A stretch of 64,000 nt of DNA from Variovorax ginsengisoli (GTDB lineage Bacteria > Pseudomonadota > Gammaproteobacteria > Burkholderiales > Burkholderiaceae_C). Below, piece after piece: positions 17,928 through 25,500 of the stretch; position 1 is the stretch's first letter, and the number at the start of each line of letters is the position of its first letter. Below the pieces are notes generated by a model that searched no databases, was not told the origin of the DNA, and saw only the letters and a program-made list of their open reading frames with translations. A program made the translations under genes and the position numbers. Location of the stretch: contig NZ_JAUSRO010000014.1 in the NCBI RefSeq assembly GCF_030811835.1, positions 1 through 64,000 of the forward strand, written 5' to 3'.

Positions 17928-18815
17928 TCACCGCGCTTCGTGTTCGGTGTTGGGAGCCCAAGGTGCACGCCCGGGCCCTGCCCGGTTCGCGAAGTAACGC
18001 GCGGGTGATTCCCCGAAGGCCCGCCTGAACATCGCGATGAAATTGCTGGGTGTGGCGTAACCCAGCGCATCGGACACGCGGGCCACGGACTCGCCCCGGG
18101 CCAGGCTCTCGAGGGCATGAACCAGTCCCGCCTGCTGACGCCACTGCGCGAAACTCATGCCCAGCTCGGACTGGCACAGCCGCGTCAGGCTGCGCGGCGA
18201 CAGCCCCGCCCATGAAGCCCATTCATCCAGCGTGCGCGTATCACCTGGTGCCTCCAGCACCGCATGGGCGATGCGCAGCAGCCGCCGGTCGGTGGGCATT
18301 GGCAGATGCAGGGGCTCGCGGGGAGCGAGGCGCAGTTCGTCCAGCAGCACGGCCGTCACCCGGCGCTGCGCGGCGGTGAGCCGGCCCTGCCCGCTCCAGC
18401 CCACCGCGCGGCGCACCAGTGCACGCATCAATTCGCTGACACCCACGACGCAGGGGTCGGTGGGCAAGGCCCGCGCGGCCTCGGGCGTCACCAGAACGTT
18501 CCAGCCACTCATCACCCCGCTGATGTTGGCCATGTGCGGCATGCCCGGCGGCACCCAGCCGGCGCGATGCGGGGGCAGCAGCCATGACCCCTGGCCGGTG
18601 CGCACGTGCACCAGGCCGTTCTCGATGCAGAAGATCTGGCCACGCAGGTGCTGGTGCCAGCCGGTCTCGCGCGTGCCGAGCTGGAATTCGCTGTCCGTTT
18701 TCTCGCTGCCCCAGACCGCGATGAGCAGGGGGCCGTCGACACGTTCGCTGAGATCGAACAGCGCGACGTTCGGCGAGATGACCGCCTGCTGCTTCGTCGA
18801 CGGGATCGCTGGCAT
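17928..18815 (-). CDS. AraC-family regulator with N-terminal cupin
   Basis: About 295 aa: an N-terminal cupin sensor (GWHQHLRGQIFCIENGLVHVRT, LLPPHRAGWVPPGMPH) and two C-terminal helix-turn-helix motifs (TLDEWASWAGLSPRSLTRLCQSELGMSF; VARVSDALGYATPSNFIAMFRRAFGESP). It is divergent from an MFS exporter, which is its probable target. An ATG at 18842 would add nine residues but lacks a ribosome-binding site and abuts a palindrome; ATG 18815 has GGAATT upstream and is preferred. The inducer is unknown. Confidence 0.87.
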   Translation of the reverse strand: MPAIPSTKQQAVISPNVALFDLSERVDGPLLIAVWGSEKTDSEFQLGTRETGWHQHLRGQIFCIENGLVHVRTGQGSWLLPPHRAGWVPPGMPHMANISGVMSGWNVLVTPEAARALPTDPCVVGVSELMRALVRRAVGWSGQGRLTAAQRRVTAVLLDELRLAPREPLHLPMPTDRRLLRIAHAVLEAPGDTRTLDEWASWAGLSPRSLTRLCQSELGMSFAQWRQQAGLVHALESLARGESVARVSDALGYATPSNFIAMFRRAFGESPARYFANRAGPGRAPWAPNTEHEAR

Positions 18816-18842
18816 GGCCGAATTCCATTGTTTTACGTCCAT

Positions 18843-18852
18843 ATAACGTTAT
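18843..18852. promoter_or_regulatory. Palindromic candidate operator between AraC and MFS genes
   Basis: ATAACGTTAT, a perfect 10-base palindrome in the short divergent intergenic region. It sits where a regulator could control both the araC-type gene (leftward) and the exporter (rightward, start 18907). Function is inferred from position only. Confidence 0.4.
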
Positions 18853-18906
18853 CAGGTTTGCCTCGGCCCGCCGGACACTGGGCCATCACCAACCACTGGA
18901 GTGCTC

Positions 18907-20334
18907 ATGCGCACCGCCACCGCTCTCTCTCCCGCGCCCCTGCTGCGCCCTCACCTGCCCTTGTGGCTTGTCATCACGATGGCCTGTCTCGCCTCCTTCA
19001 TGGTGGTGATGGACGGCTCCATCGTGAACGTGGCGCTGCCGGCGATGCAGCGCGACCTTCATTTGTCCCATGAAGCCCAGCAGTGGGTGATCGATGCCTA
19101 TCTGCTGAGCTTCGGCGGCTGCATGCTGCTGGCGGCGCGCGCGGGCGACCTCTATGGGCGGCGGCCGGTGCTGCTGGCCGGCTTGTTCCTCTTCACGCTC
19201 TCCAGCCTGGCGGGCGGCCTGGCCTCTGGCGCCGCGTTGCTGCTGGCAGCGCGCGCCGTGCAGGGCGTCGGCGCCGCCGTGCTGGCGACCTCCTCCATGA
19301 CGCTGGTGTTGGCCGCGACGCACCACGACAAGCAGGCGCGCGCCAGTGCACTGTCGCTGTGGGCCGCACTGAACTCGGCCGGCTTCGCCCTGGGCGTGGT
19401 CATCGGCGGCGTACTGACCGAAGGCGCAGGCTGGCGCTGGGTGATGTTCGTCAACGTACCGGTCGGTCTGGCACTGATGGCGGGCATCGCTTCCAGCTTG
19501 CTCGCACCCGCGGCGCAGACAGCACGACCACGACTCGACGTGCCCGGTGCGCTGGCGTCTACGCTAGGCAGCGCACTGCTGGTCTATGGCATCACCCAAT
19601 CGACCGCGCTGGGCTGGTGTTCACCACTTGTGCTGGGCGCACTGGCCTTGGCGCTGGGACTGTGGGTGTTGTTCGTTGTGATCGAACGGCGCAGCGCCAG
19701 CCCACTGGTGCGCCTGTCGATCTTTCGACTGCCCGGGCTCGCCGTAGGCAACCTCCTGATGCTGGGCCTGGGTGCCTTGCTCGCCGCATCGATTTACCTG
19801 ATCTCCACCAGCCTGCAGCAGGTCGCGGGCTATGGCGCGCGCGAAACCGGTCTGGCCATGCTGCCGATGGGCCTGATGCTGGCGGCGGTGCGGCTGCTGT
19901 TCACCAAAACCATCGGCGCGGGCACGGGCCGGCGGCTGCCGCTGTGGGGCGCGTTGCTCGCCGCGGCGGGTCTGGCCTGGCTGGGCCGATTGCCTGCACA
20001 AGCGGCGTTCATGCACGACGTGCTCGGGCCGACGCTGCTGGTCGGCACTGGCCTGGGCCTGCTGATCCTGGCGGCCACGCATGCGGTGACCTCGGGCGTG
20101 CCGATGCAGGACGCCGGCCTGGCCTCCGGGCTGGCCAACACCGCGCGCCAACTGGGCGGCGCGCTGGGGGTGGCCGCACTGGCAACGCTGGCCGGAGCCA
20201 TCGTGCAGGAGCAGCCCACAGGCATCGATGCACAGAGCGCCGTGCTGGCCGGCAACCATGCCGCATTCTTCACGGCAGCGGGCCTGGCCTTGCTGTGCGG
20301 CCTGGTGTCCTTGCGCCTGGGGCCGCCGGCCTGA
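18907..20334 (+). CDS. DHA2-type MFS drug/solute exporter (14 TM)
   Basis: A 475-aa inner-membrane antiporter of the EmrB/QacA-like DHA2 family. Motif D1-like FMVVMDGSIVNVALPAMQRDL in TM1, motif A GDLYGRRPVLL, motif C-like NSAGFALGVVIGGVL, and about 14 hydrophobic helices. Start ATG 18907 has GGAG five bases upstream; a GTG two codons earlier is possible. No membrane-fusion or outer-membrane partner is adjacent. Likely regulated by the divergent AraC protein. Substrate unknown. Confidence 0.88.
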   Translation: MRTATALSPAPLLRPHLPLWLVITMACLASFMVVMDGSIVNVALPAMQRDLHLSHEAQQWVIDAYLLSFGGCMLLAARAGDLYGRRPVLLAGLFLFTLSSLAGGLASGAALLLAARAVQGVGAAVLATSSMTLVLAATHHDKQARASALSLWAALNSAGFALGVVIGGVLTEGAGWRWVMFVNVPVGLALMAGIASSLLAPAAQTARPRLDVPGALASTLGSALLVYGITQSTALGWCSPLVLGALALALGLWVLFVVIERRSASPLVRLSIFRLPGLAVGNLLMLGLGALLAASIYLISTSLQQVAGYGARETGLAMLPMGLMLAAVRLLFTKTIGAGTGRRLPLWGALLAAAGLAWLGRLPAQAAFMHDVLGPTLLVGTGLGLLILAATHAVTSGVPMQDAGLASGLANTARQLGGALGVAALATLAGAIVQEQPTGIDAQSAVLAGNHAAFFTAAGLALLCGLVSLRLGPPA

Positions 20335-20376
20335 AATTTCCGCCACCTTGGATGAATATCGACACAGGAGAAAAGC

Positions 20377-20769
20377 ATGACCTTGAATTCCGCAGACTTC
20401 ACCCTTCACGACGTCGCACGGTTCCCATTGGTTCTCGCGAAAGGCGAAACATCGCCCGGTTACGCAGCCCAATGGGAGCGCGAGATGCAGGCGCTTTTGG
20501 CCCATGGAAAGGCCTTCGTGCTGGTTCATCCCCAAGCCCGAGCGGAGGAAGCACATGAAGATCGCAAGCGGCGAGGCCTCTGGCTCAAGCAGAACAAACA
20601 GGCACTGGGCGCTTGCTGCAAGGCCGTCATCAGCGTCGAGCCCGACGACGTACGGCGCACAGCGCTGGCCGCCCAGTCGGCCATGGCGGAGAAAGCCTTT
20701 GGCATTCCAATGCGCATGGCCGCGACGCTGGAGCAGGCTTGCGCCGATGGCTTGGCGATTGCGGGTTGA
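20377..20769 (+). CDS. Conserved hypothetical protein, 130 aa
   Basis: Not recognised. It is a soluble protein without signal peptide or membrane segment. It has an alternating alpha/beta pattern (FPLVLAKGE, AFVLVHPQAR, KAVISVEPDD) resembling a small STAS-like or flavodoxin-like fold, with a charged central part (RAEEAHEDRKRRGLWLKQNKQ) and two adjacent Cys (ACC). Strong ribosome-binding site (AGGAGAAAAGC-ATG). It is 42 bases after the MFS gene and may be co-transcribed with it. Confidence 0.7.
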   Translation: MTLNSADFTLHDVARFPLVLAKGETSPGYAAQWEREMQALLAHGKAFVLVHPQARAEEAHEDRKRRGLWLKQNKQALGACCKAVISVEPDDVRRTALAAQSAMAEKAFGIPMRMAATLEQACADGLAIAG

Positions 20770-20862
20770 GTGCTGAGGAACACGCCCTCCAGCGGCGACT
20801 GCAAGCGGTTGTCTCCAGCGTCTTTCCATGCTATTCCTCGCAGAGATCTTTCAATCTCGCGT

Positions 20863-21630
20863 TCACATGCCTGTCATACCACCATCCGCCGTGTAGATGC
20901 TCCCGGTCACGTAAGATGCTCTATCCGACGCAAGGAACAAAACAACCTGCGTGATTTCCTCAGGCTCTGCATAGCGCTTCAATCCGACCAAAGAAGCAAA
21001 TTGCGACTTGATCGATTCCGTGTCCGTAGAAAGACCCGCCTCGATGCCGCGCATCATTCGCGTATTGACGGGCCCAGGGCAAACGGCGTTGACTCGAATG
21101 CCCGCGTGCGCCGATTCCTGCGCCGCGACTCGGGTCAAGCCAATCACCGCATGTTTCGATGCTGTATACACACCTAACGCAGGAAAACCGATGAGGCCAG
21201 CCATTGAAGACGTATTGACGATGGAACCTGCTTTCTGCTCGAGCATGACGCCCAGCACGTGTTTGATGCCAAAGAAAGAACCTTTGACATTGACGTCGAG
21301 AATGGCATCCAAAGTAGCGGCGTCCGTCTCGACCAGGGAACCCGGCTTGCCTTCTATACCTGCGTTATTGAAGAAAATGTCAATGCGACCAAATCTTTCG
21401 GTAGTCGCTTGGACGTAGCGCTGCACATCGCCCTCCTGGCTCACATCGCCAGCAATGAGAAGCACCCGCTCAGCAGAAAGCTCTAGATCCGCCGCAAGCA
21501 CTTCTAACGCGTTTTGGTGCAGGTCGACCAGCGCCAGATTGGCACCTTGATCGTAGAAAGCACGCACCGTGGTCTTGCCAATGCCGCCAGCCGCCCCGGT
21601 GATCAACACGACTTTGTCTTTGAATTCCAT
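20863..21630 (-). CDS. Short-chain dehydrogenase/reductase (SDR)
   Basis: A 255-aa classical SDR using NAD(P)(H): TGAAGGIG cofactor loop (11-18), an Asp at the end of beta-2 (VDLH, favouring NAD), NNAG (88-91), Asn114, Ser141/142, Tyr155 and Lys159 of YTASK, and the C-terminal DGGMTGM. All catalytic residues are intact. The gene is about 52% GC in a hand count of 20881-21000, against about 66% for nearby genes. It follows a SnoaL-like gene by 24 bases in the same direction, so they form a probable two-gene operon. Substrate unknown. Confidence 0.88.
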   Translation of the reverse strand: MEFKDKVVLITGAAGGIGKTTVRAFYDQGANLALVDLHQNALEVLAADLELSAERVLLIAGDVSQEGDVQRYVQATTERFGRIDIFFNNAGIEGKPGSLVETDAATLDAILDVNVKGSFFGIKHVLGVMLEQKAGSIVNTSSMAGLIGFPALGVYTASKHAVIGLTRVAAQESAHAGIRVNAVCPGPVNTRMMRGIEAGLSTDTESIKSQFASLVGLKRYAEPEEITQVVLFLASDRASYVTGSIYTADGGMTGM

Positions 21631-21654
21631 ATTATCTCCAATGCAGGTTGAGCG

Positions 21655-22083
21655 TTAGTCTTTGAGATCGGTGAACTTGGCTTTGACAAATACGTCGCGG
21701 CGGCTGTATTTCCATGCACCTTCTTCCATTTCGAGCCAATCGTCATAGGTGCAGAGGGTTCCCTCGAGCACGCCGTTTTTCTTGTAGAAAAACATCAAAT
21801 AGCACTTCTGCCGCGCCGTGTTTCCATCGAACGTGATGATCTCGTTGGTGGTGAGATGGTGCATCTGTCCAAAAGCTTCGTTCACGGTGTAAACGAATTT
21901 CTTGAGTTGTTCGGTGCCGACAGGTCGCTCGCCCTCGAGCAAGGCGTTGAAGACACCATTCTTCGTGAAGCAGTTGGCCCAGGCATCTGGCTCACGCTCG
22001 TCGACTGCGAAGTTGTATCGTGCGTTCAGTTCTTTGATCTCCTGGATCGACGCGGTTTTGAATGGATCGGCAGAGGCAGTCAT
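21655..22083 (-). CDS. SnoaL-like / NTF2-fold protein
   Basis: A 142-aa protein with the NTF2-like cone fold pattern: IQEIKELNARYNFAVDEREPDAWANCFTKNGVF, then LTTNEIITFDGNTARQKCYLMFF and GTLCTYDDWLEMEEGAWKYSRRDVFV. Relatives act as polyketide cyclases, steroid isomerase-like enzymes or dehydratases, or have no known activity. It is first in an operon with the SDR gene and shares its lower GC content. It is divergent from the AraC gene at 22333. Role inferred: a small-molecule catabolic step with the SDR. Confidence 0.82.
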   Translation of the reverse strand: MTASADPFKTASIQEIKELNARYNFAVDEREPDAWANCFTKNGVFNALLEGERPVGTEQLKKFVYTVNEAFGQMHHLTTNEIITFDGNTARQKCYLMFFYKKNGVLEGTLCTYDDWLEMEEGAWKYSRRDVFVKAKFTDLKD

Positions 22084-22123
22084 TTATTACTCCTGTGAAG
22101 GTTGTGCAGATTGATTCGTTGGG

Positions 22124-22177
22124 GCTGTCGGATGATTCGCCACAAATAAAACTGAGCGGGCATGTTGGACCGACAGC
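22124..22177. promoter_or_regulatory. Separated inverted repeat in the SnoaL/AraC divergent region
   Basis: GCTGTCGG at 22124-22131 and its exact complement CCGACAGC at 22170-22177, centres 46 bases apart (about four helical turns), flank the likely leftward promoter of the SnoaL-SDR pair. They could be paired sites for the AraC-type regulator, which usually binds separated sites. Pattern only; no functional evidence. Confidence 0.3.
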
Positions 22178-22272
22178 ACCGAAGGTACGGACGAGGACTT
22201 CTGGCGTCTTGTCAGGAAGTGCACGGTGACTTGACGATTCGTTCCCGCAGTGCCTGCGCTGCGCCTTCGTTT

Positions 22273-22287
22273 TGGCACGCGTTTTGC
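22273..22287 (+). promoter_or_regulatory. Sigma-54 (RpoN)-type -24/-12 promoter
   Basis: TGGCACG then CGTT then TTGC gives GG and GC separated by exactly ten bases (GG 22274-22275, GC 22286-22287). This matches the sigma-54 consensus core completely. It faces the AraC gene, whose ATG is 46 bases downstream, so the start of transcription would be near 22299. No enhancer-binding protein gene is nearby. Confidence 0.45.
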
Positions 22288-22332
22288 GTGCTTCCGCCAC
22301 TTGCCAATAGATGGCTTCAACGAGGTGCATCA

Positions 22333-23283
22333 ATGCAAACCTGGACTACCGACGCTGTGGCTTCCCACGAGCAGTTCAGCTACTGGCGCGAAGTCCTGTG
22401 CGAGGCATTCGTTTCGCTGAACCCGATCCGAATTGACAGCGAGCCCGTGTTTCGAGGCTCTGTGCGCTCTCGTTCCTTTGGCGAAACAACGCAAACGATG
22501 ATTTCTGCGTCTGCTCAACACAATGACCGACGCCTGCAAGAAATCCGACGAGACCCGGTTGAATTCTGCTTTGCAAACTTCCAGCAGCAAGGCACCTGTT
22601 TTGTGCGACAGGACGGGCGCGAGACCTTGGTGCGGCCCAACGAGTTCTACATCGTTGACACCACGCGCCCCTACTTCCTGGCGTACAGCAGCAACTGGCA
22701 GGTACTGTCCTTCCGTATTCCGCGCCATCAGCTCGGTCGACGCGTCGGAACGCTGCGCCACGCCACCGCGCGCCGCATCGGCGGGTCGACGGGCTTGGGC
22801 TTGGTTGCCACTCAGTTTGCACGCTCGCTCGGGACGCTGGATGATTCATTGACCGTGAGCAAGCAGGAGGGACTGAGCAGCGCGCTCACCGATCTGCTTG
22901 GACTGACGCTGGGTTCGTCCACCGACCCATCGGCGCGGGATGATTCGACGATCCGTGGCGCCCTGCGCCGCACGATTGAAAGCTACATCGACGATCATCT
23001 GACAGACCCTTTGCTCAGCCCTGAAAGCATCGCGGCGCGGTTCAACATCTCTCGCCGCTACATTTACTCGCTCTTTGAGTCAGAGCCACTTTCCGTCAGC
23101 GGATTCATTCGTGCGCGACGTCTCGAAGCTTGTGCCAGAGAGCTCTCGACAACCGCGTGCCCGGCGGTGTTAGACATCGCGATGCGCTGGGGCTTTAACG
23201 ACGCATCACATTTCTCACGCCTGTTCAAGCAGCACTACGGTGCGTCGCCACGCTCCTTTGCTCAGAAGTCGCGGACTCAATGA
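22333..23283 (+). CDS. AraC-family regulator (AraC_binding_2 type)
   Basis: A 316-aa regulator. The N-terminal half (FSYWREVLCEAFVSL, VRPNEFYIVDTTRPYFLAY) matches the sensor domain found in FeaR-like and other catabolic AraC proteins. Two C-terminal helix-turn-helix motifs follow (LSPESIAARFNISRRYIYSLFE; VLDIAMRWGFNDASHFSRLFKQHYGASP). ATG 22333 has GAGGTG upstream. It is divergent from the SnoaL-SDR pair and upstream of the convergent acyl-CoA dehydrogenase gene, so it is a good candidate to control the local catabolic genes. Confidence 0.88.
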   Translation: MQTWTTDAVASHEQFSYWREVLCEAFVSLNPIRIDSEPVFRGSVRSRSFGETTQTMISASAQHNDRRLQEIRRDPVEFCFANFQQQGTCFVRQDGRETLVRPNEFYIVDTTRPYFLAYSSNWQVLSFRIPRHQLGRRVGTLRHATARRIGGSTGLGLVATQFARSLGTLDDSLTVSKQEGLSSALTDLLGLTLGSSTDPSARDDSTIRGALRRTIESYIDDHLTDPLLSPESIAARFNISRRYIYSLFESEPLSVSGFIRARRLEACARELSTTACPAVLDIAMRWGFNDASHFSRLFKQHYGASPRSFAQKSRTQ

Positions 23284-23398
23284 CAGCCAAGCGATTCATG
23301 CGTTGCCTCAATGGCTGACTTGCCTTCTACGGGTTGAAGGGCCTTCTGGGAGTTGGACGGTCACGATTGCGCCGATCAGGCGTTGCTTGTGCCGTGGT

Positions 23399-24718
23399 CT
23401 AAGGCGTCCGCAATCCTGCCGCCTCCATCGACTTGCTGAAGGGCATGGCCCGCGACTGGGCGATGGCACGCGGATCGAACGCCGGATCGCTCATCGCGCC
23501 CCAGATCTTTCGCATCTGCATGCCAACGTTGCCAGCGTCGTAGAGCGGGAATACCGCAGCTTCACGCAGAAACTTTTCCATCGGGTTGCGGCGGTCCAGA
23601 GCGTTGACGCCCATCACCTGCATCGCGCGAAAAACGACGGGGAAGAGCGTCTCTCCACAAAACACTTTCGCCATGGCCCCAGCCACGTGGCCCTCGCTCG
23701 CATGCTGGTCCAGATAGTGCGCAGCCTTCCAGGAAAAGGCTCGACACGCCTCGATCTTCATGGCGATATCTGCCAGCAGGTAGCCCACCGCTTGCTGGTG
23801 GATGATGGGCGTGCGACCGCCCGCAGTGCGCGTTTTGGCCCAGTGGAGCACGTATTCATAAGCCGAGCGGGCAACGCCCACGGCAGCGATGGCGGCCACC
23901 GGTCCCGACCACGTGAACGCTTTGCTGATGACGAGATCGCCGTCACCCGCAGCGAACAGGTTCTCCTCCGGAACGCGACAGTCTTCGAAAACAATGCTGT
24001 TGTTCTGACACAGCCGGTGGCCGATCTTGGAGATCGGTTGTTCGTACCGCACCCCCGCCGTGCCTCGTGGAACAAGCATGGCGCTGAGTCCTTCCGTACC
24101 GCCCTTGTCCTCGGCAGTGCGAACGATGCAGACATTGACATTGGCACCCTGAAGATCCCATCCGCCCGAGTTGCATGGCCAGTACTTGGTGCCGTTGAGC
24201 ACGTATTCGCCGCGGCCTTTGTCGTGTCGAGCAACGAGTCCGATGCCTGCGGGTGCGGCGTCGGGATGGTCGAAGTTCGCGGTGCCTCCCGAACTCGCTC
24301 CTACCGCCTCGCTCACGGTCCAGCCGGCAAGGTACTCGCCACGCGGATCGCTGGTCGCTTGCGTCAGCCACTGCTGCTTCTGTTCGCCCGAGCCGAACCA
24401 GGCCAGGGGCATGAGGGCCAGTCCGTTGACCAACAGAATGGTCGCGAAGCCCGGATCGATCGCTGCGATCTCTTCTGAGACGATCTGCAGATCGAGATTG
24501 CTGATGCCGCCGCCACCGTATTCGCGCGGCAGGAAACCGGTCGCGAAGCCGAGCTTGTAGCACTCGATGTAAGCGCCCCGCATCATCTGGAAAGCCTTCT
24601 GCGTGTCCGGTTCTTCGTCGGCGGCCTGAACGATCGGCTGCAGGATCTCGCAGGCGAAATCGCGCGCATTTCGCTGCAGCTTCTTTTGAGCACCGGTCAA
24701 CGTGAAATCGATGGCCAT
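23399..24718 (-). CDS. Acyl-CoA dehydrogenase family flavoprotein (paralogue 1)
   Basis: A 439-aa FAD enzyme of the acyl-CoA dehydrogenase superfamily, expected to oxidise a CoA thioester and pass electrons to ETF. Visible: N-terminal helical domain, FATGFLPREYGGGGISNLD, middle beta-domain with LAGWTVSEAVGASSGGTANFD and GTKYWPCNSG, and a C-terminal helical bundle. Where many members have the catalytic base in a YEGT motif, this protein reads PLYDAGN (Asp394). It is last of three leftward genes (paralogue 2, regulator, this gene), 21 bases after the regulator gene. The two paralogues are clearly diverged. Substrate unknown. Confidence 0.88.
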   Translation of the reverse strand: MAIDFTLTGAQKKLQRNARDFACEILQPIVQAADEEPDTQKAFQMMRGAYIECYKLGFATGFLPREYGGGGISNLDLQIVSEEIAAIDPGFATILLVNGLALMPLAWFGSGEQKQQWLTQATSDPRGEYLAGWTVSEAVGASSGGTANFDHPDAAPAGIGLVARHDKGRGEYVLNGTKYWPCNSGGWDLQGANVNVCIVRTAEDKGGTEGLSAMLVPRGTAGVRYEQPISKIGHRLCQNNSIVFEDCRVPEENLFAAGDGDLVISKAFTWSGPVAAIAAVGVARSAYEYVLHWAKTRTAGGRTPIIHQQAVGYLLADIAMKIEACRAFSWKAAHYLDQHASEGHVAGAMAKVFCGETLFPVVFRAMQVMGVNALDRRNPMEKFLREAAVFPLYDAGNVGMQMRKIWGAMSDPAFDPRAIAQSRAMPFSKSMEAAGLRTP

Positions 24719-24739
24719 GCGCTGCTCTCCAGGAAGGAA

Positions 24740-25399
24740 CTAGGAATATGGCTTGAAGCGGAAACGACAGGCCGTCGCTTCCCGGTGCATGCAAGATTGG
24801 TGCTCGACTTCCGCGCCCATGAGCCCCGACAGAAAGCCGATATCGAACCGGCAGACAGCGGGGTAATCCTTGGCCAAGTCGTGGTAAACACAATTCGTGC
24901 ACTCGACACGGGGCAACTTGTCGGAAGGCTCTGCATCAATCTCGGAGGCCCGAAAACCGGTCTCGTTCATGATGCGAACGATCTCGGCGACGCGCTCGAT
25001 GCGGTTCTTGCCCACCAGCCGCGGAATGAGATCGGCGGACATCTTCAGTCCGAGGTCGTACATGTAGGACGACAGCTTGTCGTCGCCGAGCTGCTCCTGC
25101 AGCGTCGATAACAGCACCTTGGAGAACCAGGAATACTTCTTGGGAAAGAAATTCTGTCCGTTCTCGGTCAAGGCATAGCAGCGAACCGGCCGGCCCGCCG
25201 TGCGCCGTTGCTCGGCCTTGCGGACGTAGCCTTCGCGCTCCAGCACAGCGATGTGCTGATTGATCGACGTGCGGCTGACCTTCAGAACACCCATCAACTC
25301 CTCGACGGTCGCACCCATCTTCTGCTCGAGCAAGTGGCTCAGTATCTGGTGGCGGCTGTCGCCGATAACGATGAGGTCCATGAGCACACAATTATCCAT
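24740..25399 (-). CDS. SufR-like winged-helix regulator with C-terminal Fe-S cysteine cluster
   Basis: A 219-aa protein: an N-terminal winged helix (ATVEELMGVLKVSRTSINQHIAVLEREGYVRK, wing with RRTAGRPVRCYALTENG), then a regulatory part ending in a cysteine cluster (ECTNC, PAVC, HQSC, ATAC: C167, C170, C183, C203, C211) resembling SufR, which holds an Fe-S cluster. It should sense iron-sulphur or redox state. ATG 25399 has AGGAG five bases upstream. The gene lies between two acyl-CoA dehydrogenase genes on the same strand, so it probably controls them. Fe-S binding is inferred from the motif. Confidence 0.82.
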   Translation of the reverse strand: MDNCVLMDLIVIGDSRHQILSHLLEQKMGATVEELMGVLKVSRTSINQHIAVLEREGYVRKAEQRRTAGRPVRCYALTENGQNFFPKKYSWFSKVLLSTLQEQLGDDKLSSYMYDLGLKMSADLIPRLVGKNRIERVAEIVRIMNETGFRASEIDAEPSDKLPRVECTNCVYHDLAKDYPAVCRFDIGFLSGLMGAEVEHQSCMHREATACRFRFKPYS

Positions 25400-25500
25400 G
25401 CACTCCTGCCGCCCATGTCATGTGCAAGGCCAGGCAACGAGCCCGCGACCTGCACAAGCCTCAGGAGCTTGGCGCGGCGTGGGCTCGGCGGGCGTGACGG

